A stretch of 64,000 bases of DNA from Mya arenaria (taxonomy: Eukaryota; Mollusca; Bivalvia; Myida; Myidae), in assembly GCF_026914265.1 (NCBI RefSeq), contig NC_069123.1:35797178-35861177 (forward strand). Reading direction: 5' to 3'. Shown piece after piece: positions 25,366 through 37,242 of the stretch. Every line of letters starts with the position of its first letter. Positions within the stretch are counted from its first letter, which is position 1. Below the pieces are notes generated by a model. The model was given only the letters and a program-made list of their open reading frames with translations, was not told where the DNA came from and did not search any database. Made by a program: the position numbers and the translations under genes.

Positions 25366-27290
25366 CCGTGGGACTAGCCTATACGATTTTTTATGCTACT
25401 GATTTTGCAGTTGAAATGGTTATATCATGAGTAATTTAGTTTGAACTCAAACTTTAACCAACTGTATGATTATTGCCAAACATGGGGCTTAGAAGTAAAT
25501 ATATCTGATACCAAGCAGGAAATATTCCGTCACAGAGGACCAGTAAGACCGAACGAAACTTAGTTTTGTAACGAATAACCACTTAATGAGGTCGACGAGT
25601 TAAATAACTAACATGGCGCTTTATTTTTAAATACGGCTCCATTCTTTTATACGTAATTAGCATTGCTCTTAAAGATATGCATGTATAATAACAACAATCA
25701 AAACATTCACGTCGCCTTAAAAATTGCGCACTAATTAAGCTAATCGTTTATAGTTCTATCTACAATTATGGAACTAATGTTTGAGTGTTTTACAAAACAA
25801 AATACATCGAACGGGGTCACCATATGTTTTGAAGAGGTCAGGAAAAGAACTTTTACACAGACTGTTTACGAATGATTAGGGATTTATGCTAACGTATTGC
25901 TTTAAAGTGCAAGAATCTTATTTTATTTAACTTCAGTGTACTGTAAATACAAGGTTAAGCAAGGATGGTCTTTCCTATTGGTATCATTCAACGTTCAAGC
26001 CAACTTGATAAAATGGAATTTTGCACGTCTGGTGTAATTGTAATGTCAAAGTTTTTTTTTCAAGTCTTATGATTGATGTTGGTCTACAAAAGAGTTATCG
26101 TAACAGTGCGAAACTCAATGACATATTCTGACATGTGCATGGTTCATTTAGTATGTCTGAATATTGCATTTAATAAAACCAAAAGAACCCGCATAAACAA
26201 GTCGCGTGTATTGGAGCACAACACTACATGTAGCAACATCAAGAAACGGTCCAAATGGACTGCCAATAAAGATATATTATGTTTATTATGCATAAAGGGA
26301 AATTACGGATAAAAGTAATTTTGTAATTTCATGTAATTATTTCAATGCACTCTTACCAATGTTTATTTAAAAGGTATTTATATTGATGACTTAATAATTA
26401 ATAGAAATTATCAGCATGTATCAACTGATGTAAATTAATGAAAGCACTTGTTACAGCAAATAGTGGAAGAGACAAGTTAATTAATAACACAGTGTTCTAC
26501 TTTATTATATGTTGGTGTTATTAGCATAAACTATATACATTTGCATTCTGGTTGCAGATGTCAAATAGAAGAATATGAAGACCAGAAGAAAACAACATTT
26601 AAAAAAAAGAAATATCCTGGAATAGTCCATATACTTACGGAACATGTTATCCATGGTTGAAAACCATTAATATTATTCCGATACACAAAGGAATGGTGGA
26701 AGAGAATAATTATCTCCACAATTTTATACCCGTCACTTTATTTCCTTGCTTATGCAAAATAATTAAAAGTATTCTACTTAAAAGAATAAACAAACATGTA
26801 AAGATTTACAGTGTACCATTGCCGTCACCATAACAACGAGGATCCCAGAAAGGCTTTAATTGTATTACTTCCGTGTTTAACCTGCAGAAAAGAGTTTTAT
26901 TCCACTATAACGAATTTAACTCCTTTTTTGTATTGTTACACAATTTTGAATATCCGGCAAACACTTGTGTATAATAATAAATTCTCCACTTTAGCAACAG
27001 AGGCTGATTGCCACGTTTTGGGTACCGTATTTGTATCGATATAAGCATCGTATATGAGCTAAGGTGGATTTTTTTTAATCGCTTGAGACAAAGGAGTTGA
27101 ACGATCGGCTACAAACATAAGCCCAATGCAAAGGTAAAGTGAAAATGAAAAAGGTATCTGGCATTTCAGGGATATCTGTAAATCAGACCAGAAACCCTTA
27201 GTCAAATAAATTATTTTGCAAAGGCAGCTTCTAAATTGAGCTGATACCTTCGAACTCGTGTTTTATGACCAAAATTGCTGCCTTTTATGT
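25366..27290. other. Intergenic DNA between genes B and C, with LINE relic
   Basis: No host gene is visible. A 79-codon frame at 26,073-26,312 recurs at 37,938-38,177 only because the block is duplicated; it has no recognisable domain. LINE debris lies at about 26,600-27,000. Confidence 0.5.
26650..26990 (+). pseudogene. LINE relic: reverse transcriptase fingers region
   Basis: The plus-strand reading NIIPIHKG, then FIPVTLFPCLCKIIKSILL and KRINKH, then after a stop QRGSQKGFNCITSVFNLQK, follows the order of the fingers motifs of non-LTR reverse transcriptases (NYRPVTLLPxLxKIxExxLxxRL, then QxGFxKGxSCIT). It has stops and is a fossil. A near-identical copy lies at about 38,815-39,130 in duplication unit 2. 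Confidence 0.6.
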
Positions 27291-27291
27291 G

Positions 27292-27298
27292 TATAAAA
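27292..27298 (+). promoter_or_regulatory. Candidate TATA box of gene C
   Basis: TATAAAA lies about 350 bases upstream of the gene C start codon; gene D has TATATAA at the matching place (39,444-39,450). The possible gene B counterpart near 12,594 reads TGTAAAC. Inference from position only. Confidence 0.35.
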
Positions 27299-27648
27299 CG
27301 GTTAAGTTCGGTAATATAAGCCTCGTATTTCAAGGTTTGAAAATCTAGAGTAATGATGTGTTATGAACATGTTTTTCTTCAAATAAAACGTATAAAGATG
27401 ATAGCAGTTAAAACGATGTTTAAACTGTTTATTTAGATCAACTTATATACCAGATACCCATAAAGGTGTATACAATATTTTCCTTAATGTAGTGTTTGGC
27501 TTTTATTACTGTTTATGATACCCGAGCAATTCACTTCCTTATTCTTCAGCTTAAGAAATTGAATCCATGTTCACCTGTTTTATTCACAACCTAGTCTTAC
27601 AAGGAAGATATCCTTATTTATAAGTATTTTTTAAAAACCATATAAAGG

Positions 27649-30600
27649 ATGAATGTTACTGTTTTTCATAATGTTATATTTGGTTTGCTTGTGATACCAA
27701 TATTGTCGGTTGCTACAAGTAAGTGAACTTATATTATTTTTTTATAAATATTACATTTTGATTTTGCATGTTATACGGTTATAAGAAAAACATTAACCTC
27801 TTGGTTTCTACTACAATACTTTTAAAATAAATGGTTTGCTGCGACACAGTCACTTTTGGTGTAAGATCATACTAGCAAACTTTGTCCTTTTTTTTTGGTG
27901 GTTCACATATTTACGTGCAAACTCCCACAAACACAGTTTATATCTATCGCTTTACCTGTTTTAAATTAATAACAATTGACTACTGATTTACTGAAAGAAA
28001 TGTACTTGAAAACTTCATAAATACTGCTTTCTCATTTGCCAAATGAACATGTTGACCACAAACGACAGTATGTACAATGACGCGCTATAATAGTTATACA
28101 GGCTAAGCCTTAAAATGCTTAAAACGTCGCTACATTTGTAAGTTCAGTTTTAAACAGTTCTTTTCAAACCATTATAGCTGAATATTGTGAAGCTCGTTGA
28201 AATAATTCTTGAAGTATTTAATTGTTTTTTTTATTCTGATTTTCTATGACATTCCATCCTTTAAAGCTTACTATGAAGCATTAAAGGAAAAATATCTTTA
28301 AGAGCTTTTAATACATTCGAAATTAACAACTGCATTGCAATATGATTTGTAAATTCAAAATGTTACTCAGCTGTAATGCACTTTTTTACAGGTAACGCTT
28401 ATTTTTTATCAAACGATTCAACAATTTGGGGGAAAATCAACTGCACACTGGCCGTTCCAGATCTTAATTATACAGATGAAGGTATTTATGTCGTGAACGA
28501 TGATATGTCTGTATTATCCTTGCCATCGGAGGGTGCATGGATAGGACTATACAAAGCTCGATTGAGTTATTCATATGTTGGTAAGTGTGTATGTGATATA
28601 TGTTGCTTTTTCAATGCGATTGATTTCTAATTTTACTAGCTTGAGCTGATCGATGTTACTTATTTAAAATGCATGTCATGAATATGAGTTTCTGATTATG
28701 TCGTTAGGTCACTGGTTTTGAACAAATAAAACTATTCTACGTTTCTAAAGATTCATTTAAACCGTTGCATGTCGGTTTTTATTGTTTTACTCTTAAGGTT
28801 GCAATACACTGAATGACACCGATGTGTTGCTGGTAAGAAATTTGAGCGACTGTAGATGGCAAAGTGGATGTGACATGTTTGGAGTACGAAAAACGGACAC
28901 TGATGTAATTATTACTAATAAGTAATAGTAAATAAACAAATAGGTAAATAAACAACCTAGATGCACTATACCTGATTTAAATCAGTCAACCGAGCAGGAA
29001 GAACACACAATTAACCCACAGTTTACATAAAACTGTATCATTTATTACGTGTTGTGATAATGAAGTGATAAATGGAAATTCACAAAACTTTGAGAATTTC
29101 ATAACAACTCAGCCGCGATGATCCGACAGAAAATAAACCCCATGTGAAGATAAACATACCTTTAACGTGTTTAAAGTTGTTTCAATGCAAATATCCTACG
29201 AATTAAACAAACAATATTGAATGTTCAAAACCTGTCGAGATATCATTATATATAAGTTTATTTCCACCAAAAACATCACACATATATACTAATGAAGAGG
29301 ACTATGCTAGCCCCTGATCATCTAAACATTTGCTTGGCGGTCTATAAGTTTTATAACTAGTTGAGATTCTTAATAATTACATAAAATGTAGCAAATGTTT
29401 GAACTCCTTCCAATTTTGCATATTTGTTCCACGTCTTAGGAGTATAAATATTAACATATCAGAATTTAAACTGCATTCTAACACGAAATGAAACTTGTCT
29501 TCTAAGAGGCTGCATGAGAAATATTTTCTCTGTTCAATGCGAATAGGACTGGGTCCCTCCATTCTGCATCTCTCAATTTCAAGTCTATATGCAGATACAC
29601 GTAACCACGATCAACTAAATCTAATAATGTAAAAATGTCGTTAACATATTAAGTAGCTATAAAAGGAAGCATAAGTAAGGTTAAGATTGCCATCAAACTA
29701 AAAAATCCAAACGTTACGTATACAAATAACATTTGATTTATTTGAGGGTTAGTAATTTTGACTTATGGGCTCGTCCCTGTTGCTTTTATTGTATTATTAT
29801 TTGTTGTATTATTGTATCTTATTATTTGGACATTTCATGCCGCCTCGTATCATTCCTGGGAGTATATAGTACGTAGCCAGAGGGTTGGGGTTCAGCATTC
29901 AAGTGAAATATGTTCAATCTCGTGTCGTAACACAATTGTGGATTGAAAACTTTTAAAGGGTTTAACAAAATACTATACCATTGGCTAATATTGAACTCAA
30001 TCCATCCGTCAAAATGCAGGACAGTCACACTATCTTAAAGTAATCATTTTCTCATGCTTCAGACTCTTCGAAGTATTTCTACATTCTCTAACAATGTAGC
30101 AATGTTCAATAATTAACATTGAATTAAATACAATACAATGGCATTAACACTTTCAGATTTCATACACGTGTCAAACTAAAAATCATCAATTTTGTTCAAA
30201 CATTCAAAAATGCTCTATTGCGGCAGTCACGTTTTACAAGTCGATACACTGAAAAAAGTGACTCCATTCGTACAATGGGCAGGTCCTTAAAACGTTTAAA
30301 TTTTCGGGGGCTGATACAGAGGGATGATATTATTTTACAGGGATAATATGAAGGGCATAATTCAATGCTTGAAAAAGGCATTTAAATCACTTCTTGCTAA
30401 ATCGCTCTTTTTTAGAAAGTAGTTGATAGGTAATCATATAAGTATCTTCCATGGCCGAGAGTTTAAGATAGATTCATCCCGAACCCGAGCGTAGGGTGTT
30501 TTTCGGAAACGAGGCTTACCGAGTTTCCGCAAAACACCCTGCGCGAGGGTCGGGATGAACCTATCTTACACGAGTGGCTATGGTAGATGCTTTTTCTCCC

Positions 30601-33600
30601 ACCTCAGTTAAACAACATTAAGTAAAAATGTGTTTTTTTGCTGGAACTCTTTTGTGCTTTGTGAAAATAATTGCGCATGGATATGCGATAATTCGTGAAT
30701 GTCATGGATATGCGCGCAGTGATTCAGTTGATGTTAATAGTCAAATCGGTCTAAATAGTTCTAAGGAGAGTGAACCATTATTTCTTGAAAGGTGCATGAA
30801 AACTGTTTTATGGTGACATTTGAATCGAGAAATAATAAATTAGCGTTCTAAATATTGCCACAAGAAAATGTTTCCATGATGCTTCAGACGAACAAGGGAG
30901 GTAATTAAAATGTGGTGACCATTAAAAAGAAGTTCCATACGGGCATTTTATCTTTGCCCGTGGGCAAGATAGCACTTGGTTTACTTCGAAGCACTGTGAT
31001 AGATGCGCATCTCAACAACTTATGATCAAATGTCATTCTCTGAGTTACCAATAAAACACTTTTGAAATAAAACTTTAAATGTAGTTTTAAACACATTATA
31101 TGTGTACGATGTCTAATGTTTAATTGATCGTGACATGTTTATTTCGCTTTTTTGCTACATTTTGCTTTACTGTTTGACAGAAAGTTGAGTGCAAGTGTTT
31201 GAAATCGTTTGTTACCAAGGAAAAAGGATGTACTTCCATGTGCGGATCAGAAGATAAATATCCGTGTGGACCTATTGGAAACAGCTATTTTTCAATATAC
31301 ACTATCGAAAACGGTTTGTACAACCTATATTTAGAAAAAATAACTTATTACTTATTTAGTTAGGTAAGTTGCTCGTGTGTGGTTTATCTTTAAGTTCCCG
31401 TTCTCCTTATTTATGGCTAGTTTAAGTATATCATCGACCGATTCATCTAGCTGTAACGTACATACTAGTAGTATTCATTATCATGTTTTATTTCCTTTCA
31501 GTTTCGAGTTGTTCTCTTGGTTGTGATGATGTTACTAACGGATGTTTAGGCGTTCGTTTTGATAATGTGAAGAAGGTCAGATGGTGGTTGTGCAGCAGGT
31601 CATGGAACACTTCAATTTTGTGTAGCAAACAACCGTATAATGGTAGGTGAAAAATAAATCAAAATACATCATACTGACTAAACTGTCCGCCCTTGTAAAA
31701 GGTTATGTTAAATGTCATTTTAGACATAGCCAATTGTAACAGTATTTTTTTATTATTATATTTCTGTAACCGTTCTCATGTCATGATTATAATTACATAG
31801 TCAATAATAATTATTGTTGCAGTAAATATTCACAATCGTCCGTGTTAAACAAATCTAAATTAAAATAGTAAATATAATTAGCGTGCGTAAGTTGATGTAG
31901 TGTCAGAACTTATACCCATTAACACAACTCAAATGAAGTCAGTAGGAAAAACAATAAGCATTCATAGCCAAGAGTGTGAGATAGATTCATCTCAACCCGA
32001 GCGTATGTTGTTGTTTTTTGCAAAAACGAGGTTAAGCTAGGTTCCGCAGAAAACCCTGCGCGAGAGTAGTGGCCGTGGTAGATGTTTTTTATCCCAACTC
32101 AGTTAAACAAAATAAAGTTAAAAAATAGTTTTACATTGGATTTTTGGTGCGTTACGTTAGTGAAGAAAAGCTCTTTCATTCGGATACTATTCGATTCTTT
32201 CCCATGGGCAAAAACATAATTATCTTCCATGGCCGCTCGTGTATGATTCCACTGAATCACTGAAATAAGCGAAGAAAAATGCTGCACTTGACAAGAACTG
32301 TGATTTATGTACTTTTTGATATGCAAAGTAATCCTGAGCAGATACGTAATCACGTAAGTTTTAAAAAGCAAGCAGTACACTTATCTATATTTTTAGCGGA
32401 GAACACTTGAAAAGTACGATGTCTTATAGGATGTAGGAGGAATATAAGTATCCTCCATGATAGCTATATCCCAACCTAACTCAACAATGATAATTCCAAC
32501 AGTTATTATTATTATTCTTATGCAAAACACCCTTAATGAGGGTTGGTATAAACCTTTCTTACACATGCGGCCATGCTAAATGCTTTTTATCTCCCACTTC
32601 AGTTAAACAATACATATATTAACAAAATATGTTTTCGCTTGAATTCTTGTGTACGTAGTGGAAAAAATCGTATATACTTATGTATCTATGCCCGTGGGCA
32701 AGAAAAGGATTTACAGCATGGATAAATATTTGGATCTTACTGGAATGGGAGAAATATTAAGACAATGTCGCAAATCCGTTAAACAGCTACCTACTTCAAC
32801 AGTGATCATTCCAACAGTTTGACAAGTAAAACAAGCAAAATATATATTTTGTTCTAGAAACTGATGGAGAGATTGAGGCATTTCCGAGAAAAAGAAATAA
32901 AACATGGGCAAACACTGGACAGAAGTGTCTCGAAAATGGTCTGTTTCCAACACCATTTCGACATATCCAGTCAATAAACTTAAATGAAACAAGAGGGTTC
33001 TGGACAAGCGTTATCAGGATGGAGTCTCTGCTCAGTGTTCATGGTATAATGCTTTTAGTTAGGTTTACAAATAAAATTAAACTGCATACGGGTCAACACC
33101 GCATTGTTGTATAATTGTTAACCTGTACAGTTTACAAATCTACTATGTAATGCAAGTCAATTGTCTTGTTCTTCTTCTCATTTACAAACATTGCAATTCA
33201 ACATATGGACCCGAATATTGGAAGCATTCAATAGATGACATTTGAAGCACCTGTGCCAAACAATGCCAAGTCAATGAAACAAAAATACTTACAGACAACT
33301 TTGCTACTTCAAATCCGATGCAGTACGCCTATGTTAAATGTGTTGGGGGTGAACTTAAAGTCGGATTTGACGGTGACTTTACCAAACAAAGGACAGCTCT
33401 ATGCCGGGGTATGTTAGAGTTATATTATGAATGTACTAATAGAGCGACATCCAGTAGGCTGCTGCGCTTTAATAAAATTATCAAGAAAAAAGTAAAACTG
33501 AAGAAATAGTGATATATGAATGGAATTGCAAACATTTAAAGACAAAACTTCTGTTAACAGAAAGTAATGAAAGCTGCATTTAACATCTTGTTTAACGAGG

Positions 33601-36600
33601 AACTCTTATTTTACTGTTTCAATGATAAGTTTTAGATTTTCTTTCTCATGAGGGTTTATTCTGGTTTTGTTGTAGAAACCTACATTAAAAACAGGCCCCT
33701 GACTAACAGAACGCATTCCTGGCAATCATCTTTCTTTGGGTTATCAGTGTTATCAGTGTTTTACCGTTATTTTAAAACTTAATACATGTTCAATACGACA
33801 ATAAATCAATAATCAAAGGTATGATAACTACATAGACAAGCCTGTATTTAACAGAACGCTTTTTCGTCTGAGATCTTCAAATGATCCAATTTCAAAAAAA
33901 CAAATCCCTACAAATGCGTAAGGATTTTCTGACGTATCATCGTTCAATCAAGCATCTCGTTAAAATGTGTTAGTTGATAGAGTATCAGTATCTTAAATTT
34001 GATTGTCATATTATCATTTATTTAACAATGGAACACTGGGTTTTACAGGTGGTGGAGTTACAACAACAATGCAAACTACTACGTCCAAATATACTTCTAC
34101 AAAGGAATCCGAAGACCAAACTACACAAGGTCATGTATATACAACTCATACATCAACGTCAGAAAGATCGACGCCATATCACGAGACAAAAACAAGAGAT
34201 TTAACATCCCCTACGAGCTCTAGTTTAGCTGAGAAAGGTGTGTTAAGTTTAAATTTATTTACTTATTTTACAGCAATTGTGATATAACATGGTGTACATA
34301 CCATTTAGTTAAAACGGCATATGTGAACATAATTAACGGACTCGCATTGAAGTTAAGTCTACTTTTCAACTGTCTAGAAATTCAGACCTTAGCGAAAGAT
34401 CGACTTAAATCATTTGGAAGGAGAGAAAAGCATATACTAGTCGCTTTTATTTTTAATAATGGTTTTCTTTATTTGTTCCCAGTTTTAGTACAATGATGCT
34501 TTTTATTATGAAACTTTATGATCACACAGTTTTAAACCTTTTAAGGCAGACTGTGTGTTAAGCTTTTGGTTTCTAACGATTACTGCATCGTATCTTTGAA
34601 AAGTATTTGAATTAGGTGCTCTGAATTGTTTCCCTCCGTCTGCAGATAGAGTTGGGATCTCTAATCATTGAAGTACTTGGGGTTTACCTTTTCGTTTTTT
34701 ATTATTATTTGTTTTATTGATAAGTTTCCTCAAGTTAATGCATACTTTGATAAGATTTATCTTTTGCGTTTTATCTTTATTAAGAATTGATGGGATAAGA
34801 GTGAGGTTTGTGCACATAAACTGGTTTAAACCCCCAGTAAATTAAAATTTTACTGACCGTTCCAAGGCGGTACCTAACAATTCTTGATAAACATACCAAT
34901 TATTTATATATATATATATATATAGTATTTATGTTCTGTGTTGTTTGTAGAGTTGTGTGCTGTTCTATCTTTCTTGTTTGTGAATTTGTGTTCTATGTCT
35001 TTGGCGTTGCCCATTGCCACTAAACCGGGTTTATGTTTAAACTCTTTGCTACTGAGCATGTTTCTGTAGGTTTTTGCATATATATTAGTTCAATGGAAGT
35101 TTTGGCTAACATGCGGTGTTTTTATGACAGAATTTGTCCCTGGGGTATTTCTAAAACGCGTGTTTTTGGCAATTGAGAAAATACTTACCTGATTAAAACA
35201 CCAATAGTTTGCGTCAAAAATATGTTGTATATATGTAGAGGAATAAATACTGACGTGTGAAATGTACTTGTTTATTTTTGCCGAACAGATAAATTCAGAT
35301 TTGATAGGTTCAGCTGAAGGGAGTGAATAGCTTTAAAGTTATTGCCTTTTGAAAGTTTGGGGCTTCAAATTCATTCTCATAGGGGTGATAAAAGATATAA
35401 TTGTCAAATTTCAATATAAAACACTTCAATTAGATATAAAAATGATATTGTAATAATCAAAGCCGTAGTGGGTAGTTTGCGTTATAAATATTTCTACATA
35501 TTTGTCCCGGGGGGGACGGCACATGATGACAAAGATTGTTTAAAAACGCACTGTCGATTTTTTATTTGAACGTCAAATTTCCGAGTGAGTAACTTATGTT
35601 AATGTAGTTCAAATTTTGCTATTGCTTGTCAAAATATTGCAGACTGGACAAAAAAGATAATGTAACGATTATTACATGAATAAGCAAATACCAACTAAAA
35701 CTGTGATACTTTGAAGTATCATTTTTCAGTGCCTTAAAGGTATATAAATGGAAGACTAATCTTAACAGGTGAAACAACAAGGCGAGTGTATCAATTTTTT
35801 GGATTATGATATTTTATATATAAATACATTGTTCGATGGACTTTTTTTAATTTTTAAACCTAGCGTATTTTTTTTTTTTTTTTTTTTCAATAAAAAGCGT
35901 ATGAGGACCTTTCACCAAATAATATAAAAATTTGAGGTTGCATTGTTGTTAAACCGTAAAAGAAATTATGAATATATACTATTTATATAGCACATGCTAT
36001 TATGCCTGCAAATCAACTCAAAGTAATAAGAGTTAAGAGTTTCTTGATAGTTCAATGCAAACACATAATGTATGAATCCTCAATTTTGATAAAAAGTTAC
36101 CAATTCATTGAACTTGGTTTGCTTATATTTTAGCTTCAAGACACATTCCTATTTCGGGGATATCTGCTGGTGTATCAATTATTCTTCTGACAGTAATTGC
36201 CGTTGTTATTCTTATCTGGAAAAGGTGAGGCTTGATTACTTGATAATAATTGTTTATGATATAAGAGTTTTTTAGAGGTAATTGCATGGCGAAGCCGGGT
36301 TGCAGCGTGCCCGATGTCCCGTAAGACGTAGTCGAAGGACATTATGAACACGAGGGCCAACGGTTCGGCTCCTCCATGTTGAATCCTCTTTAATACATAT
36401 GTGGGGTTTTTTTTCTTGTTTTGTTAGTTGACTATATAGTTTTATAAAGTTTGTCATCACTCAAGTTGTACTCGCATGTCGAGGAATAAACTTAATCACA
36501 AAAAAGGTTGTTAGAGTAATCCAAGTCGCAAAAATATGGACTTAAACTCCACAATTAAATTTGATAAAATTGAAATCGTAGCAAGAAGAACAACGCTCTG

Positions 36601-37242
36601 TTATAAAATGAAAAGCGTTCCAAATTCAAGCAAATACAAACTTACCGTTGCGTTTTGGGGTTTTTTCTATATCAACGCTGAATAAATATCGCCACCGTAC
36701 CTGTCTACACTTGTTATCGATAACTGATATACTTCAGTCTTGACGGTTTAAGCGTTTGCCTCCCTTTACTTCTTCAATAACTATTCGGTTTCGATAGTTT
36801 GTGATTATATAGTTAATACTACATCCCTGCAATAGTTGTTTAAAGGTATACCGTAACGTTTTTTGTATACCATATACTATTTTGACAATAGCACGTACCG
36901 TTTTCATATACAGTAGACAATTCATACAATGAACTTAGCTTTAAAAATATCAAATAAAGTGCAATCACCCATACAAAATGGTATTTCAGTATTTTCTACT
37001 TAATACATTCACTCCCACTTATATTCTATATGTATCTCTTATGTTTAAGAAACAGGCTATGCAGTCTTTCTGAAGGACGAAAATCATCTGCACAAAGAGA
37101 AAGGGGGGATGGTGAACATATATCCTGCAATAAAACTTTGACAAATAAAGAAGTAAACCTGTATCAATGCCTACAAAACGACCAGAAAAGTCAGGAGTAT
37201 ATGGAACTCAGCCTTCCAACTGTTTCTACAGCAGAATATTGA
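27649..37242 (+). CDS. Gene C: chimeric WSC-domain receptor, D-type ectodomain with ITAM tail (470 aa)
   Basis: Exons: 27,649-27,718; 28,392-28,580; 28,798-28,904; 31,181-31,313; 31,502-31,642; 32,858-33,043; 33,295-33,408; 34,049-34,237; 36,134-36,224; 37,050-37,242. They total 1,413 nt including the stop, all phases agreeing. Domains: signal peptide (about 1-23, MNVTVFHN start), WIGLYK module (24-86), WSC with eight cysteines (84-166), Cys/Trp module (167-213), lectin-like module (214-275), Cys module (276-313), Thr/Ser stalk (314-376), transmembrane helix (about 383-405), tail with YQCL-x8-YMEL (Tyr 445 and 457) ending AEY. N-glycosylation sequons include NDS, NCT, NTS, NKT and NET. Exons 1-8 nearly equal gene D, while exons 9-10 nearly equal gene B; the junction is at 35,640/35,641 in intron 8. 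An in-frame 15-base deletion shortens the C-terminus relative to B. Likely an activating receptor; ligand unknown. Confidence 0.8.
29377..29562 (-). pseudogene. LINE relic: RT-type zinc-binding fragment in intron 3 of gene C
   Basis: Minus-strand MEGPSPIRIEQRKYFSCSLL then HFVLEC is homologous to the gene B relic at 17,782-17,991, with the first cysteine replaced by Tyr. Upstream on the minus strand, LEIERC-like sequence fits the usual run into this zinc segment. Confidence 0.55.
30451..30582. repeat. Foldback element with 60-base arms, intron 3 of gene C
   Basis: The left arm (30,451-30,510) and right arm (30,523-30,582) are imperfect inverted copies around a 12-base loop; GTTTCCG and ACACCCT pair with their complements and CGGGATGA pairs with TCATCCCG. 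GC content is well above the surroundings. The gene D counterpart is at 42,601-42,732. Confidence 0.8.
31963..32580. repeat. Foldback elements in intron 5 of gene C
   Basis: Two further degenerate foldbacks, at about 31,963-32,084 and 32,455-32,580, resemble the 30,451 element: CAACCCGAGCG and GCGCGAG arms, and ATCCCAACC pairing with GGGTTGGTAT. TGCCCGTGGGCA-type palindromes follow (32,689-32,700). Gene B and gene D carry the same arrangement. Confidence 0.5.
34795..35075. repeat. Dispersed repeat family 3 in intron 8 of gene C
   Basis: A segment with GTGCACATAAACTGGTTTAAAC, CTGACCGTTCCAAGG, a TA run (34,906-34,925) and GCCCATTGCCACTAAACC recurs in gene D (47,028-47,290). It also recurs, inverted and more diverged, within the SRCR gene at about 58,245-58,505. 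No coding capacity is evident. Confidence 0.7.
34906..34925. repeat. (TA)n microsatellite
   Basis: Simple TA run within dispersed repeat 3; the duplicated copy at 47,135-47,152 is a few units shorter. Confidence 0.9.
35636..35650 (+). other. Junction of the 12 kb tandem duplication, intron 8 of gene C
   Basis: The left side (AAAATATTGC) continues differently in gene D at 47,868. The right side (GACTGGACAAAAAAGATAAT) is preceded by different sequence in gene B at 23,939. One A separates the two at 35,641, with no long homology, so the join looks like end joining rather than recombination between long repeats. Confidence 0.85.
37050..37242 (+). CDS. Gene C cytoplasmic tail exon with ITAM
   Basis: The acceptor is TTTAAG where gene B has TTTTAG. 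The exon encodes the basic NRLCSLSEGRKSSAQRER segment, then NLYQCL-QNDQKSQE-YMEL, then SLPTVSTAEY. Compared with gene B the spacer residues differ (QNDQK against QHDQT), HIYCN has become HISCN, and five residues after YMEL are lost in frame. The two ITAM tyrosines and leucines are unchanged. Confidence 0.8.

Larger units (their letters stand above)
23939..35640. repeat. Segmental duplication, unit 1 (about 11.7 kb)
   Basis: The unit runs from the last 1.4 kb of gene B (end of intron 8, transmembrane and tail exons) through exons 1-8 of gene C. It is collinear with unit 2 (35,642-47,868) at what reads as roughly 98-99 percent identity by eye. The length difference is explained by three visible indels: about 290 bases missing near 26,548, about 165 bases missing in the intron between transmembrane and tail exons near 24,640, and about 90 bases missing near 30,970. 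Confidence 0.9.

Noticed and set aside
26073-26312. 79-codon frame duplicated at 37,938-38,177
   Set aside because: Conserved only through the 12 kb duplication; no recognisable domain, no counterpart downstream of gene A, and LINE debris is nearby.
28798-28925. Reading exon 3 of gene C through to the in-frame TAA, which would give a short secreted protein
   Set aside because: A GTAATT donor follows the Asp codon in all copies, and the next exon continues in phase 0 to complete the eight-cysteine WSC pattern. An unspliced short form remains possible but is not the main reading.
29758-29946. 62-codon frame with a hydrophobic stretch, repeated at 41,908-42,096
   Set aside because: It lies in intron 3 of genes C and D, is present twice only because of the recent duplication, and the related stretch in gene B is interrupted; no splice sites in phase.
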